64,000 nucleotides of DNA from CAYRVF01 sp964427535 (GCA_964427535.1 CAYRVF010000005.1:1-64000); one strand, 5' to 3'. Positions 9,332 to 17,498 are shown, numbered from the stretch's first letter. Numbers and translations are program-made. The notes: a model not told the origin generated them from the sequence alone.

Positions 9332-9535
9332 CCCTTTTCCCCTCGCGAGGGGAAAGGGGAGCAAACGCCGGATGCCTTCGGGCAACCCTGCTCACCACAC
9401 GACCTCCCCTCTCCCCGCAGGGAGAGGGGCCGGGGGTGAGGCGCCTCTTTCTGCGCCATTTGTGGCGCCTGCCCTTGGCCTACCCGCCCAATCAGCGGCC
9501 CCTTCCCTTGAGGGAAGTGGGTAGGGGGTCAGAAT
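9332..9535. repeat. Cluster of GC-rich palindromic (REP-like) repeats
   Basis: Three purine/pyrimidine-strand palindromes in 200 bases: TTTCCCCTCGCGAGGGGAAA-like at about 9335-9358, CCCTCTCCC-cgca-GGGAGAGGG at about 9413-9436, and CCCCTTCCC-ttga-GGGAAGTGGG at about 9501-9522. Related sequences occur near 39870, 50365, 54270 and 63115, always after gene ends. They look like dispersed intergenic repeats of the REP kind, not genes. Confidence 0.7.
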
Positions 9536-9562
9536 CTGCCAATGGGTAGCGAACCTCGTCCG

Positions 9563-10153
9563 CTACTCGTGCTCGAATCGCACGTCGGCCAGCGTCTCGG
9601 GGCGCGCGCCCGCGGTGAGCATCTCCTGAATCGCGCGCTTGCCGTCGCCCGGCTGCACGTCGACCGGGCGTATGGCATCCTCAAGAAAGTAGACGCGCAG
9701 GCCAGCGGCGCGCGCCCCGAGTGCCGTTGCACTGACACAATAGTCCGTCGCGAGCCCGCCGACGTGGACGGTCGTGATGCCAGCATCGCGCAGGGCCGTG
9801 AGCAAATCGCGCCCATCGGGCAGGAGCGCCTCAAGCGCGGAGTAGCCGTCGTCGCGCGTATCCATCCCCTTTGAGACGACGATGGCGCCTTCGGGCAGGG
9901 CCAGTTCAGGGTGAAACTCAGCGCCGTGGGTCTGCTGAACGCAGTGCGGCGGCCAGGGACCGCCCTCGTCGCGGAAGTGTGCTGTGTGCGCCGGATGCCA
10001 GTCGCGGCTGGCGAAGATGGGAATCCCCGCTGTCGCCGCGCGTTGCATATAGTCGTTCAGCACCGGTACAACCTCATCGCCCTGTGGCACGGCGAGCGAG
10101 CCTCCAGGGCAAAAGTCGTTCTGCATGTCCACGACGATCAGGGCGTCTGCCAT
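9563..10153 (-). CDS. pncA: Nicotinamidase
   Basis: A 196-aa cysteine hydrolase of the isochorismatase superfamily that deamidates nicotinamide to nicotinate for NAD salvage. The catalytic triad is visible: Asp9 in LIVVDMQNDFCPGGSLAV, Lys in VVSKGMD (about 95) and Cys in GLATDYCVSATA (about 136). The metal-site signature RDWHPAHTAHF follows the PncA pattern. FCPGGSLAV and PPHCVQQTHGAEFHP mark it as nicotinamidase and not a generic isochorismatase. The ATG at 10153 has GGAGAG upstream. It starts 27 bases after the NUDIX regulator gene on the same strand, so the two are probably co-transcribed. Confidence 0.93.
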   Translation of the reverse strand: MADALIVVDMQNDFCPGGSLAVPQGDEVVPVLNDYMQRAATAGIPIFASRDWHPAHTAHFRDEGGPWPPHCVQQTHGAEFHPELALPEGAIVVSKGMDTRDDGYSALEALLPDGRDLLTALRDAGITTVHVGGLATDYCVSATALGARAAGLRVYFLEDAIRPVDVQPGDGKRAIQEMLTAGARPETLADVRFEHE

Positions 10154-10180
10154 AGTCGCTCTCCAGCGCTGAGGGACACG

Positions 10181-10927
10181 CTATTTGTCCGCGCGGGGGT
10201 TGAAGCGGTAGAGCGCGGCCGGCCGGTGTTGCCCGAGCTTGCGGATGTGCGCCGTCTGCTGCAGGATGCCGGTCGAGAGCACCTTCTTGCGAAAGTTCCG
10301 CTTGTCGAGCGGCCTGCCCTGAATCGCCTCGTAGACCTCCTGCAGCTCGCTGAGCGTGAACTCCTTGGGCAACAACTGGAAGCCGATCATCGTGTACTCG
10401 AGCTTCGCGCGTAGACGCTGGCGCGTGTACTCGAGGATGACTTCGTGGTCGAAGGCGAGCGGAGGCAGATCATACATCGGGAACCATTGGGCATCCGCCG
10501 CGTCGTCGGCGGCGGTGAGCGTCAGGTGATCGGCGCGGATGAGGGCATAGTAGACGACGGTGATGACGCGCGTGCGCGGGTCACGACCGGGATCGCCGAA
10601 GGTGTAGAGCTGTTCGAGGTATTCTTCACGAACGCCGGTTTCTTCCTCCAGCTCGCGTCTCGCCGCGTCTTCGAGCGATTCGTTCGGTTTCACGAATCCA
10701 CCGGGAATGGCCCACATGCCCTCGAACGGCCAGTGACGGCGCTTCACCAACAGCACCTGCAGCCGGCGGTTCCGCACTGTCAGAATGACGACGTCCACGG
10801 TGACGGAGGGTCGCTCGTAGTGGCTCGCGTCGTACGCCTGCCGGTCCGCCTGTGCCTGCTCGGAGGTGTCGACCGCGCCAGGGATCGGAGCCAGCGCATC
10901 CTCGGATGTATTGGCGTTCGCTGCCAC
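10181..10927 (-). CDS. NUDIX-domain transcriptional regulator, NrtR-like
   Basis: A 248-aa protein with an N-terminal NUDIX domain and a C-terminal winged helix, the layout of NrtR, the ADP-ribose-sensing repressor of NAD biosynthesis genes. The NUDIX box reads GGFVKPNESLEDAARRELEEETGV in full, preceded by LLVKRRHWPFEGMWAIP. The C-terminal part FTLSELQEVYEAIQGRP..NFRKKVLSTGIL is the typical NrtR winged helix. Because the NUDIX box is intact it may also hydrolyse ADP-ribose. The GTG start at 10927 has CAGGAG eight bases upstream; in-frame codons up to 11053 look non-coding. Co-directional pncA 27 bases downstream fits NAD-linked control (inference). Confidence 0.85.
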   Translation of the reverse strand: MAANANTSEDALAPIPGAVDTSEQAQADRQAYDASHYERPSVTVDVVILTVRNRRLQVLLVKRRHWPFEGMWAIPGGFVKPNESLEDAARRELEEETGVREEYLEQLYTFGDPGRDPRTRVITVVYYALIRADHLTLTAADDAADAQWFPMYDLPPLAFDHEVILEYTRQRLRAKLEYTMIGFQLLPKEFTLSELQEVYEAIQGRPLDKRNFRKKVLSTGILQQTAHIRKLGQHRPAALYRFNPRADK

Positions 10928-10997
10928 TCTGGTCGCTCCTGACTGCTCTCGGCACGCCCGCACAGATGCGGCGTTCGTGAACGTCTGTTCAGAATAT

Positions 10998-11026
10998 AGC
11001 GTATGCCCCGCTTCCTTCCCTGTCAA
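10998..11026 (-). promoter_or_regulatory. Promoter of the NUDIX regulator-pncA unit
   Basis: On the minus strand, TTGACA (complement of 11021-11026), a 17-base spacer and TACGCT (10998-11003); an alternative -10, TATATT, lies five bases further on. The -35 is a perfect match. Transcription would start roughly 65 bases before the GTG start. Confidence 0.55.
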
Positions 11027-11184
11027 CCCAGGCCCCATCTCCGTTGGCACCACCTCCCGCGGGGGGCCTCGTCATCGGGACTGCTTGACCTACTCGAAGT
11101 GGTGTGGCACACTATCGCATGGCCCAGGTCCGGACAGCGGAGTAACGGACACCAGCTCAAACGCGAAGCCAGAGAGGTATACAC

Positions 11185-11886
11185 GTGGAGGACTCCCGAG
11201 CGCAGCTCGAGTTTCCCATGCGGGGCGTGGCTCAGCCGTCACGCGCCGAGGCGCTTCAGTTGCCAGACGTGCATCTCTCGCGGCATCCGGTGGTGGCCGA
11301 GAAGATGACGAAGCTGCGCGACAAGCGGACGGCTCCGCCGGAGTTCTACCGGCTGGTACGCGAGCTAGGCACATTGCTCGCATACGAAGCCACTGCGGAC
11401 CTGCACGTCGAGCCGGTGGAGGTGGATACACCGCTAGAGCATATGACGGGCACGCGGCTGGCAGGTGGTGTGGGCATCGTACCGATCTTGCGCGCCGGGC
11501 TGGGGCTGGCCGAGGGCTTCCGCCAGGTGCTGCCAGACGCGCCTATCTGGCATCTGGGCCTGCGGCGAAACGAGCGGACGCTAGAGCCGATTGAATACTA
11601 CAATCAGCTGGCGCGCGCGTCGAATTTGCAGGTATCGTTCACGGTAGACCCGATGCTCGCGACCGGCGGCTCGGCCATCGACGCGCTCAACATTCTGGAG
11701 CGCTACGGCGTGCCACGGCTGCGCTACGTCGCGCTGATCGCCGCACCGTACGGGCTGATGAAGCTGCGCGAGGCGCACCCTGAGGTGCCAGTCTACATCG
11801 CCGCGCTCGACGAGCGGCTGGACGACCGCGGCTATATCTGTCCAGGACTCGGCGACGCGGGCGACCGGCAATTTGGCACCCTCTAG
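11185..11886 (+). CDS. upp: Uracil phosphoribosyltransferase
   Basis: A 233-aa type I PRTase that makes UMP from uracil and PRPP in pyrimidine salvage. Family landmarks are HPVVAEKMTKLRDKRT near the N-terminus, VPILRAGLGLAEGF, the PRPP loop TVDPMLATGGSA (around residue 155) and the uracil-binding end YICPGLGDAGDRQFGT at the C-terminus. It is about 20 residues longer at the N-terminus than the usual 208-210 aa. The GTG at 11185 has AGAGAGG upstream; an internal ATG at 11218 would give a length nearer the family norm. A membrane protein gene follows after 44 bases. Confidence 0.96.
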   Translation: MEDSRAQLEFPMRGVAQPSRAEALQLPDVHLSRHPVVAEKMTKLRDKRTAPPEFYRLVRELGTLLAYEATADLHVEPVEVDTPLEHMTGTRLAGGVGIVPILRAGLGLAEGFRQVLPDAPIWHLGLRRNERTLEPIEYYNQLARASNLQVSFTVDPMLATGGSAIDALNILERYGVPRLRYVALIAAPYGLMKLREAHPEVPVYIAALDERLDDRGYICPGLGDAGDRQFGTL

Positions 11887-11930
11887 ATCCGCCGCTGATC
11901 CACAAGGGCGGAGAGGAAGCAGAGATACCC

Positions 11931-12470
11931 TTGTCTGACGACATGCTGCCGCCAGAATCTGATGGCGACACTGGTTCACCCGAGGCCGAGCATCCCCCAC
12001 TGACCCGTGCCGAGCGCGAGGCGCTGCGGCGTGGGCAGACTGAGGACCCCTACGAGGGCGCGGTGCCGCCCGGCTACGACTGGCCGACGCATGGAGGCTA
12101 CCTGGGATGCCTCATGGGCCTCGTGTCATCGTGCCTGGTGGCGGGCTTCCTGGTGTCCACGGTGTTCGCCGTGCTCGCCCAGACGAACGGCGTCGCGCGG
12201 CCGCTCTACGCGCTTGTCGCCGTCGTCATCTTTCTGGCGTGCGCGATTGGCCTGGGGCGGCTCGGTTGGGTACTTGGCAGGCGCTTCTACCGCGAATATC
12301 CGCAGCGGCGCGCCGTCGTCTGGGGCGAAGACGATGTCGAGGATGATGTGCCACAGGCCGACGTCGAAGCGGGCGCCGCGGACGATACAACTCACGGCGG
12401 CGAGAACCCAGACGGACCCTCGGGACTCCACGCCAGCACGTCCGCGGATGTGACATCCGACCAGGCATAA
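11931..12470 (+). CDS. Small membrane protein with acidic tails
   Basis: A 179-aa protein that I do not recognise. Residues 1-50 are acidic and polar (RAEREALRRGQTEDPYEG). Two membrane helices follow (about GYLGCLMGLVSSCLVAGFLV and LYALVAVVIFLACAIGLGRL), then a basic stretch RRFYREYPQRR and an acidic, probably disordered tail. The start is TTG at 11931 with GCGGAGAGGAAG about 13-20 bases upstream; ATG 11943 is possible. It lies 44 bases after upp and may be co-transcribed. Function unknown. Confidence 0.65.
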   Translation: MSDDMLPPESDGDTGSPEAEHPPLTRAEREALRRGQTEDPYEGAVPPGYDWPTHGGYLGCLMGLVSSCLVAGFLVSTVFAVLAQTNGVARPLYALVAVVIFLACAIGLGRLGWVLGRRFYREYPQRRAVVWGEDDVEDDVPQADVEAGAADDTTHGGENPDGPSGLHASTSADVTSDQA

Positions 12471-12531
12471 CGCCTCGTGGCGGGCGGCTGCGCGTGCCTG
12501 TCGTGTTAGGATGCGAGAGGGTCGCGCCTGT

Positions 12532-13002
12532 TTAGCGGACGCCGATGAGCGATTCACGCATCGTCAGCAACTCGCGGCGGTGTTGCGATGAGAGCCGCTG
12601 GAGCTTGTGTTCGCCTTCCGGCGTCAGATAGATGAACACCTGCCTGCGATCCTGCGAGCCTTGTTCGCGGCGCACGAGGCCGAGCGCTTCCGTCCGGTCG
12701 ATCAGCCCGACGACGCTATGCTGGCGCATCTGCAGCCGGTGCGCCAGCTCCGACACCGTGGCATAGTCGCGCTGCGGGAAGCCTTTGACGGCGAGGATAA
12801 GCTGATGTTGCTGCGGCGTAATCCCCTCGCGCCGTGCCGCCTGCTCGCTGAAGCGCAGAAAGCGTCGTATGGTATAGCGGAACTCCGCAATGGATTCAAA
12901 CTCCGCTTTGCTTATCAGTTCACTCTGTTTCATATCGGTCCTGGCCTCCGGAGATCCGAGCGGCGCGCCTTCCCCGGCAGGGCGCTTGTTCGATTCAGTC
13001 AT
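12532..13002 (-). CDS. MarR family transcriptional regulator
   Basis: A 156-aa winged-helix repressor of the MarR family, typically a dimeric sensor of small phenolics or oxidants. The DNA-binding core is ITPQQHQLILAVKGFP, then ATVSELAHRLQMRQHSVVGLIDRTEALGLVRR (helix-turn-helix) and the wing QDRRQVFIYLTPEG. The N-terminal helix AEFRYTIRRFLRFSEQAARREG is the dimerisation part. The start at 13002 has GAGAGGG nine bases upstream; the first 20 residues are polar, and ATG 12933 is a shorter alternative. No obvious partner gene is adjacent, so its target is unknown. Confidence 0.88.
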   Translation of the reverse strand: MTESNKRPAGEGAPLGSPEARTDMKQSELISKAEFESIAEFRYTIRRFLRFSEQAARREGITPQQHQLILAVKGFPQRDYATVSELAHRLQMRQHSVVGLIDRTEALGLVRREQGSQDRRQVFIYLTPEGEHKLQRLSSQHRRELLTMRESLIGVR

Positions 13003-13041
13003 GCGTCCGGACCCTCTCGCGGCGTGTGGGTGTCGCTACGT

Positions 13042-13099
13042 TGAAGTCAACGCGAGAATTACCGCGGCTGTGAAGTCAATGCGAGAATTACCGCGACTG
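13042..13099. repeat. 29-bp tandem duplication at the end of a zinc-ribbon gene
   Basis: Two adjacent 29-base copies (13042-13070 and 13071-13099) starting TGAAGTCAA and differing at two bases. Because 29 is not a multiple of three, the second copy is read out of frame. The minus-strand gene that ends at 13059 stops inside the repeat, and the other frame of the repeat still encodes the same VILALTS ending. Confidence 0.9.
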
Positions 13100-13694
13100 A
13101 TGCGCTCGCGATGCTGCCGGCCAGGCACACGATGCCGAACACAATGCGCGTCGAGCGCGAACCGTCGGTTCTCGTGGCGGCCCCACCGGGCCGCGACGGA
13201 TAGGCCGCTGGCGAATACGCTGGGCCCGCCTGAGAGCGCAACCCGCCGCGCGGGTATCCCCCTACCGGAACATCCGGTATGGCCTCGGTGAGCGCGTTCG
13301 CTTCCTCGGTGTGCCAGCCGGAGTCGATTCCCACGTGATATCTGCTGGAGTCGGCTGGTGTCTGGCGGGTTGGAGCCTCGAATGGCGCCTGAGTCGTGGG
13401 TCGCGTGGGCGCTCCACATTGGCCGCAGAATGCCGCACCGGTGTCGAGTCGTGCCCCACAGTTGCCACAGTAGCGCGTATCCGAGGGCGCACCAAACGAA
13501 GTGGCCGTGCCCGTCCGGGTGCCGCTGGTGCCACTCGTCGGCGCGGGCGAATCTGGTGGCACGTCTGCCGCGCGAGTCTCGCCAAGCGACGGAGAACTCT
13601 CGAATGCGCGCGCCGCCGTGGATTGCCTCCATCCACATGTCTGGCACGTGCCCTGCGCGTCGATATTCTCCGCGCCGCAGCGTTCACATGTCAT
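13059..13694 (-). CDS. Double zinc-ribbon protein with a C-terminal membrane anchor
   Basis: A 211-aa protein. The N-terminal zinc ribbon is MTCERCGAENIDAQGTCQTC and a second is YCGNCGARLDTGAAFCGQCG (about residues 76-95). A Pro/Ala/Thr-rich, probably disordered linker of about 90 residues follows, then one hydrophobic helix IVFGIVCLAGSIASASVAVI at the very C-terminus. This is a tail-anchored layout with the zinc ribbons in the cytoplasm. The ATG at 13694 follows GGGAGAG. The end lies in the 29-bp tandem repeat, so the last residues (SQPR) may be a result of the duplication. Function unknown. Confidence 0.75.
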   Translation of the reverse strand: MTCERCGAENIDAQGTCQTCGWRQSTAARAFESSPSLGETRAADVPPDSPAPTSGTSGTRTGTATSFGAPSDTRYCGNCGARLDTGAAFCGQCGAPTRPTTQAPFEAPTRQTPADSSRYHVGIDSGWHTEEANALTEAIPDVPVGGYPRGGLRSQAGPAYSPAAYPSRPGGAATRTDGSRSTRIVFGIVCLAGSIASASVAVILALTSQPR

Positions 13695-13755
13695 CAACAC
13701 TCTCCCTCGCGCTCCCCCGAATGGGACGTGCCCCATGAATGCGCCTTTGGATCGC

Positions 13756-13784
13756 AGTATAGTGCGTATGTGCCCGCATCGCAA
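13756..13784 (-). promoter_or_regulatory. Probable promoter of the zinc-ribbon protein gene
   Basis: On the minus strand, TTGCGA (13779-13784), exactly 17 bases, TATACT (13756-13761). Transcription would begin near 13749, about 55 bases before the ATG at 13694. The rest of the 345-base gap up to 14039 shows nothing I recognise. Confidence 0.5.
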
Positions 13785-14039
13785 CGCACCCGCCGCTCTT
13801 CTCTGGCCGGTCTGTCTGCACGTTCTGCGCCACTTGAGGAAACGGGAGTCAGCTTCGTTGTCACGGAACACGCCTGTCGTGCGTACAAGGATGTGTGGGC
13901 GCGCGCTCTGCCAGGTGTCGGGTGTGTACTTGTGCCAGGCGGAGGCTGTCGGGCGGCTGACACTCCATTTTGGCCCGACGCATGCGTAAGGCTGAGTAGA
14001 TCGCCGGCCCTATGGTGTGAGCGAGTAAGGAGCGCCGCC

Positions 14040-15242
14040 GTGTCGCATATGCCGGGCCCACAGGACGACTGGGCAGCGTGGGACAGCACCACACAACCGT
14101 TGCATCCGCGGGGAGCACCCCGGCGGCCGGGCTTGCCGCCGCTTCCGCAGAGCCAGCAGAGAAGCGTGGACATGCTGGCGCGACCCCCGTACACGCCAGA
14201 AGTGCCGCCACGGCTGGGACGCACCGGCGGGCCAGCCGCGCCCAAACGACGGAAGGGGCGCGCGCTGGGTATCGTTCTGCTGGTGGTCCTGTTGCTTGCG
14301 CTGTTTGGTGGCGTGGCGCTCGCCCATCGTGCCTATGACTTCGGCACGGCGATCTCGAATCAGGGGCCGTTTACGACACAAACAGGCTTCATGAGCGGCG
14401 TCGACCGGATGAACGTGCTCGTGATGGGCTACGGCGGCGCTGGACACGACGGCGCGGACCTGACCGACAGCATGATGGTGATCAGTGTCGTGCCGAGCTC
14501 GGGCGCGACCACGATGATCTCGGTGCCGCGTGACCTCTGGGTGCAGGTACCGCCAAACTCCGGGCAGTATGCCAAGCTGAATACCGCCTTTCAGGACGGT
14601 GTGCAGAATGGCTACAGTGGCCTCTCCGCGGGCAGACTGGCTGGCGGGGCCGAGGCGGCACAGAAGGTCAGTGACGTGTTGGGCATTCCCGTTACGTCGT
14701 GGGTCACGCTCGACTTCCAGGGCTTCCGCTCGCTCGTCGATGCGCTCGGTGGTGTCGACATCAACGTGCCGACGGCGTTTACCGCGAACTACCCGAAGAA
14801 CGACAACCCGCAGATTGACGCCGGATGGAAGACTATTCAGTTCAAGACCGGCCTGCAGCACATGGACGGCGAGCGGGCCATCGAGTACGCGCGCGCCCGC
14901 TACGTGCTTACTCCTGCCAGCGAGGGCAGCGATTTCGCGCGGTCGGTGCGTCAGCAGATTCTCGTCAAGGCGATCCTGAGCCGCGCTCGGCAGGTAAGCG
15001 CGTGGCCGTCGCTGCTCAACGCGACAACCGCGCTGCAGCAAGCCATTTTCACGAACCTCTCGCTGGCCGACCTGGCGCTCTTCGCCGAGAAGATGGACTT
15101 CTCCCACGCCGAGCGGATCGGCCTCTCGAACGACAACGTGCTCACCGGTGCGCAGTCGAGCGATGGGCAGGCGATTTTGCTGCCACAGAACGGCAACTGG
15201 GATGCCATCAAGCAGTACGTGGCGGCGCACCTGAAGGGCTGA
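14040..15242 (+). CDS. LytR-CpsA-Psr (LCP) family cell-wall protein
   Basis: A 400-aa single-pass membrane protein whose outside LCP domain attaches lipid-linked glycopolymers to peptidoglycan. A proline-rich cytoplasmic tail of about 75 residues (basic just before the membrane, KRRKGRALG) is followed by the helix IVLLVVLLLALFGGVALAH. The LCP domain then shows NVLVMGYGG, DLTDSMMVISV, the catalytic-site segment TTMISVPRDLWV, and LQHMDGERAIEYARARY with its conserved Arg residues. The GTG start at 14040 has AAGGAG eight bases upstream. It is monocistronic as far as seen. Confidence 0.93.
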   Translation: MSHMPGPQDDWAAWDSTTQPLHPRGAPRRPGLPPLPQSQQRSVDMLARPPYTPEVPPRLGRTGGPAAPKRRKGRALGIVLLVVLLLALFGGVALAHRAYDFGTAISNQGPFTTQTGFMSGVDRMNVLVMGYGGAGHDGADLTDSMMVISVVPSSGATTMISVPRDLWVQVPPNSGQYAKLNTAFQDGVQNGYSGLSAGRLAGGAEAAQKVSDVLGIPVTSWVTLDFQGFRSLVDALGGVDINVPTAFTANYPKNDNPQIDAGWKTIQFKTGLQHMDGERAIEYARARYVLTPASEGSDFARSVRQQILVKAILSRARQVSAWPSLLNATTALQQAIFTNLSLADLALFAEKMDFSHAERIGLSNDNVLTGAQSSDGQAILLPQNGNWDAIKQYVAAHLKG

Positions 15243-15401
15243 GTCGCTGACTAATCGCCGCATCGCGCCCGGCGTTGGGGCTACAGTTCGGGCTACAATG
15301 ATCACGAGTCTTTGGCTTGCGTGGCGCTTCAGAGGCGGCTGTGTGTCCGCACCCGCGTCGCCTGGCGTGTGCGAGCCCTAACGGTGAGGATTGTAGCCAG
15401 C

Positions 15402-16700
15402 ATGCAGACGCAGCACTCGCGAGCGCTCTTCGAGCGCGCCCGTCAGATTATCCCCGGCGGCGTGAATAGTCCCGTGCGTGCCTTTCGCGCGGTCGGCGGC
15501 CAGCCGCTGTTTATCTCGCACGGCCAGGGGGCACACCTCTTCGACGTGGACGGCAACGAGTTCATCGACTATGTTGGTTCGTGGGGGCCGCTGATCCTCG
15601 GTCACGCGCACCCGCAGGTGGTAGAGGCCGTCACGCGCGCGGCCCAGCAGGGTACCAGCTTCGGTGCGCCCACCGAGGCCGAGGTGCGGCTGGCGGAGCT
15701 GGTCATCGAGGCAGTGCCGAGCATTGAGATGGTGCGTTTCGTCAACTCCGGGACGGAAGCTACCATGAGCGCGCTGCGTGTGGCCCGGGCGTTCACGCGG
15801 CGCAGCAAGATCGTGAAGTTTGCCGGTGGCTATCATGGCCACGCCGATATGCTGCTCGTCGCTGCGGGCTCTGGTGCATTGACCCTCGGCACGCCCGATA
15901 GCCCCGGTGTGCCGCCAGGCGCCGCCGCCGAGACGCTCGTCGCGACCTACAACGACGTCGATTCCGTCCGCGCGATGTTCGAGCGCTTCCCCGACGAGAT
16001 CGCAGCCGTGATCGTCGAGCCGGTCGCCGGGAACATGGGCTGTGTGCCACCTGAGCCGGGCTTTCTGGAGGGGCTGCGCGAGGTGACGCGCTCGAATGGC
16101 GCGCTGCTCATCTTCGACGAGGTGATGACGGGCTTCCGCGTGGCATACGGGGGCGCCCAGACCCGCTACGGCATCACGCCGGACATGACCTGCCTCGGCA
16201 AAATCGTCGGCGGTGGGTTGCCCGCCGCGGCGTATGGGGGGCGGCGCGACATCCTCTCGCTGGTGGCGCCAGCCGGGCCGGTATATCAGGCGGGCACGCT
16301 CTCGGGCAATCCGCTCGCGACAGCCGCGGGCATCACCCAGCTCGAGCTGTTGCGACAGCCGGGAATCTACGAGCAGCTCGAAGAGCGCTCGGCGGCACTG
16401 GAGCGCGGACTGCGCGAGGCAGCGGAGGCAGTGGGCGTCGCGATCTTCCAGACGCGCGTTGGCTCGATGTTCTGCACGTTCTTCACGGCTGGGCCGGTGC
16501 GCGATGAGACGAGCGCGAAATCGTCGGATACGCGCGCGTTCGCGACGTATTTCAGCACGATGCTGGAGCGCGGCGTGTACCTGGCGCCATCGCAGTTTGA
16601 GGCGGGCTTCCTCTCACTAAGCCATACCGAGGAGGATGTGCGGCGGACGGTGGATGCCGCGCGCGAGGCTTTCCGTGCGGTCGCCGAACAGCGGGGCTAG
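15402..16700 (+). CDS. hemL: Glutamate-1-semialdehyde 2,1-aminomutase
   Basis: A 432-aa PLP enzyme that converts glutamate-1-semialdehyde to 5-aminolevulinate in the C5 heme/tetrapyrrole pathway. Conserved stretches include IPGGVNSPVRAFRAVGG, FVNSGTEATMSALRVAR, GGYHGHADMLLV and IFDEVMTGFRVAYGGAQ. The PLP lysine is Lys267 in CLGKIVGGGLPAAAYGG. Length and motifs are those of HemL. ATG 15402 was chosen because MQTQHSRALFERA matches the family N-terminus and GGTGAGGA lies upstream; the frame is open 90 bases further. A TACAAT at 15294-15299 may be its -10. No other heme genes are nearby. Confidence 0.97.
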   Translation: MQTQHSRALFERARQIIPGGVNSPVRAFRAVGGQPLFISHGQGAHLFDVDGNEFIDYVGSWGPLILGHAHPQVVEAVTRAAQQGTSFGAPTEAEVRLAELVIEAVPSIEMVRFVNSGTEATMSALRVARAFTRRSKIVKFAGGYHGHADMLLVAAGSGALTLGTPDSPGVPPGAAAETLVATYNDVDSVRAMFERFPDEIAAVIVEPVAGNMGCVPPEPGFLEGLREVTRSNGALLIFDEVMTGFRVAYGGAQTRYGITPDMTCLGKIVGGGLPAAAYGGRRDILSLVAPAGPVYQAGTLSGNPLATAAGITQLELLRQPGIYEQLEERSAALERGLREAAEAVGVAIFQTRVGSMFCTFFTAGPVRDETSAKSSDTRAFATYFSTMLERGVYLAPSQFEAGFLSLSHTEEDVRRTVDAAREAFRAVAEQRG

Positions 16701-16903
16701 CTGACTGGTGATATCCCCGTAGGGATGCCGGTCACATCCTTGTGTTGGCGCATCCTGCGCCTATCTCGCCTCTTCGCTTGCTCTCCTACACTCCGGCATC
16801 CCTCGATCACGACAGGCATTGGCGTTTGAACAAATGGGCCGCCGCGTCCCTGCGGCCCATCGCATCCTTACTCGTGTTGTCTGTGCAAGTACTCCAGATA
16901 GAG

Positions 16904-17122
16904 TCAGGCGGCGAACGTCTTCCAGCGGTGGCTGGAGAGCCTGCGCAACTGGACCGTGAGCTGGTCGAGCGTTTCGACCCGCACTGAGTCGAGGGCGTCC
17001 ATCTCGTCCCAGCTCAGCCCGTAGTCGAAGAGCGTTCCGGCCGGGTCGGCGAGCAGCCTCGCCCGGAACTGGCGCTCGACGACGGCGCGTGTGATGGCTT
17101 CCTCCCAGTGATCGCGCGGCAT
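16904..17122 (-). CDS. NHLP-clan (Os1348-like) small helical protein
   Basis: A 72-aa protein: WEEAITRAVVERQFRARLLA, then DPAGTLFDYGLSWDEMDAL and a final amphipathic helix. The pattern (helix, F-R-x-x-L-x-x-D-P, Y-x-L-S/T-x-x-E-x-x-A-L) is that of the nitrile-hydratase-leader-peptide clan, small proteins that serve as, or derive from, RiPP precursor leaders. It lacks the usual Gly-Gly cleavage site and core, ending instead in RRLSSHRWKTFAA. The ATG at 17122 has GGGGAAGGA five bases upstream. It lies 76 bases downstream of the GIGGPGSM-repeat peptide gene on the same strand. Assignment to the clan is by pattern recognition; a role in peptide maturation is inference. Confidence 0.65.
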   Translation of the reverse strand: MPRDHWEEAITRAVVERQFRARLLADPAGTLFDYGLSWDEMDALDSVRVETLDQLTVQLRRLSSHRWKTFAA

Positions 17123-17198
17123 CTGTATCCTTCCCCTACTGCGCTCTAGTCTCCTCTTAGACGCCCGCGTCTTTCCGCTATGCTCGAGCGTGCCGCCC

Positions 17199-17498
17199 TT
17201 ACATCGAGCCGGGGCCACCGATGCCGCTGGAGGGCTGCGCTGACACCGACGCAACTGCTCTCGAGGTGCCCATCGAGCCGGGGCCACCGATGCCGCTCGC
17301 GATCCTCGTAGAACTCATCGAGCCGGGGCCGCCGATGCCGCCGGCGATGATGCTAGGACCCGCTACCCCGGAGACACCGATGGCGGCAGCGCCCGCGCCG
17401 AGCGAGGCGGCGAGCGTGAGTGAGAGGACCACACGCTTCACCCGACCTGGGATTGAGTTGACAGTCATGTTCGAGGACGTTGTATGCGGTGTGGTCAT
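17199..17498 (-). CDS. Secreted-type peptide with three GIGGPGSM repeats (candidate RiPP precursor)
   Basis: A 99-aa protein. Residues 1-25 are polar (MTTPHTTSSNMTVNSIPGRV); a basic KR and a hydrophobic Ala/Gly-rich stretch (VVLSLTLAASLGAGAAAIGV) resemble a signal peptide or membrane segment. The C-terminal half holds three copies of GIGGPGSM spaced by 10-18 Ser/Ala-rich residues, the last exactly at the C-terminus. The ATG at 17498 has AAAGGAG six bases upstream. Repeated Gly-rich cores at the C-terminus resemble multi-core precursor peptides, and names such as Franean1_4349-type RiPP exist for short proteins of this general look, but I cannot confirm membership. No modification enzyme gene is adjacent. 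Function unproven. Confidence 0.6.
   Translation of the reverse strand: MTTPHTTSSNMTVNSIPGRVKRVVLSLTLAASLGAGAAAIGVSGVAGPSIIAGGIGGPGSMSSTRIASGIGGPGSMGTSRAVASVSAQPSSGIGGPGSM

Noticed and set aside
13042..13099. CRISPR-like repeat
   Set aside because: Only two directly adjacent copies with no spacer; a simple tandem duplication. No CRISPR array or cas gene was seen anywhere in the window.
14010..15305. Leftward 431-codon ORF antisense to the LCP gene
   Set aside because: His/Arg/Asp-rich shadow translation; the LCP frame has motifs, a ribosome binding site and the expected length.
16834..16860. Hairpin ATGGGCCGC/GCGGCCCAT as the hemL terminator
   Set aside because: It is 134 bases past the stop and has no T run; kept only as a possible structure.
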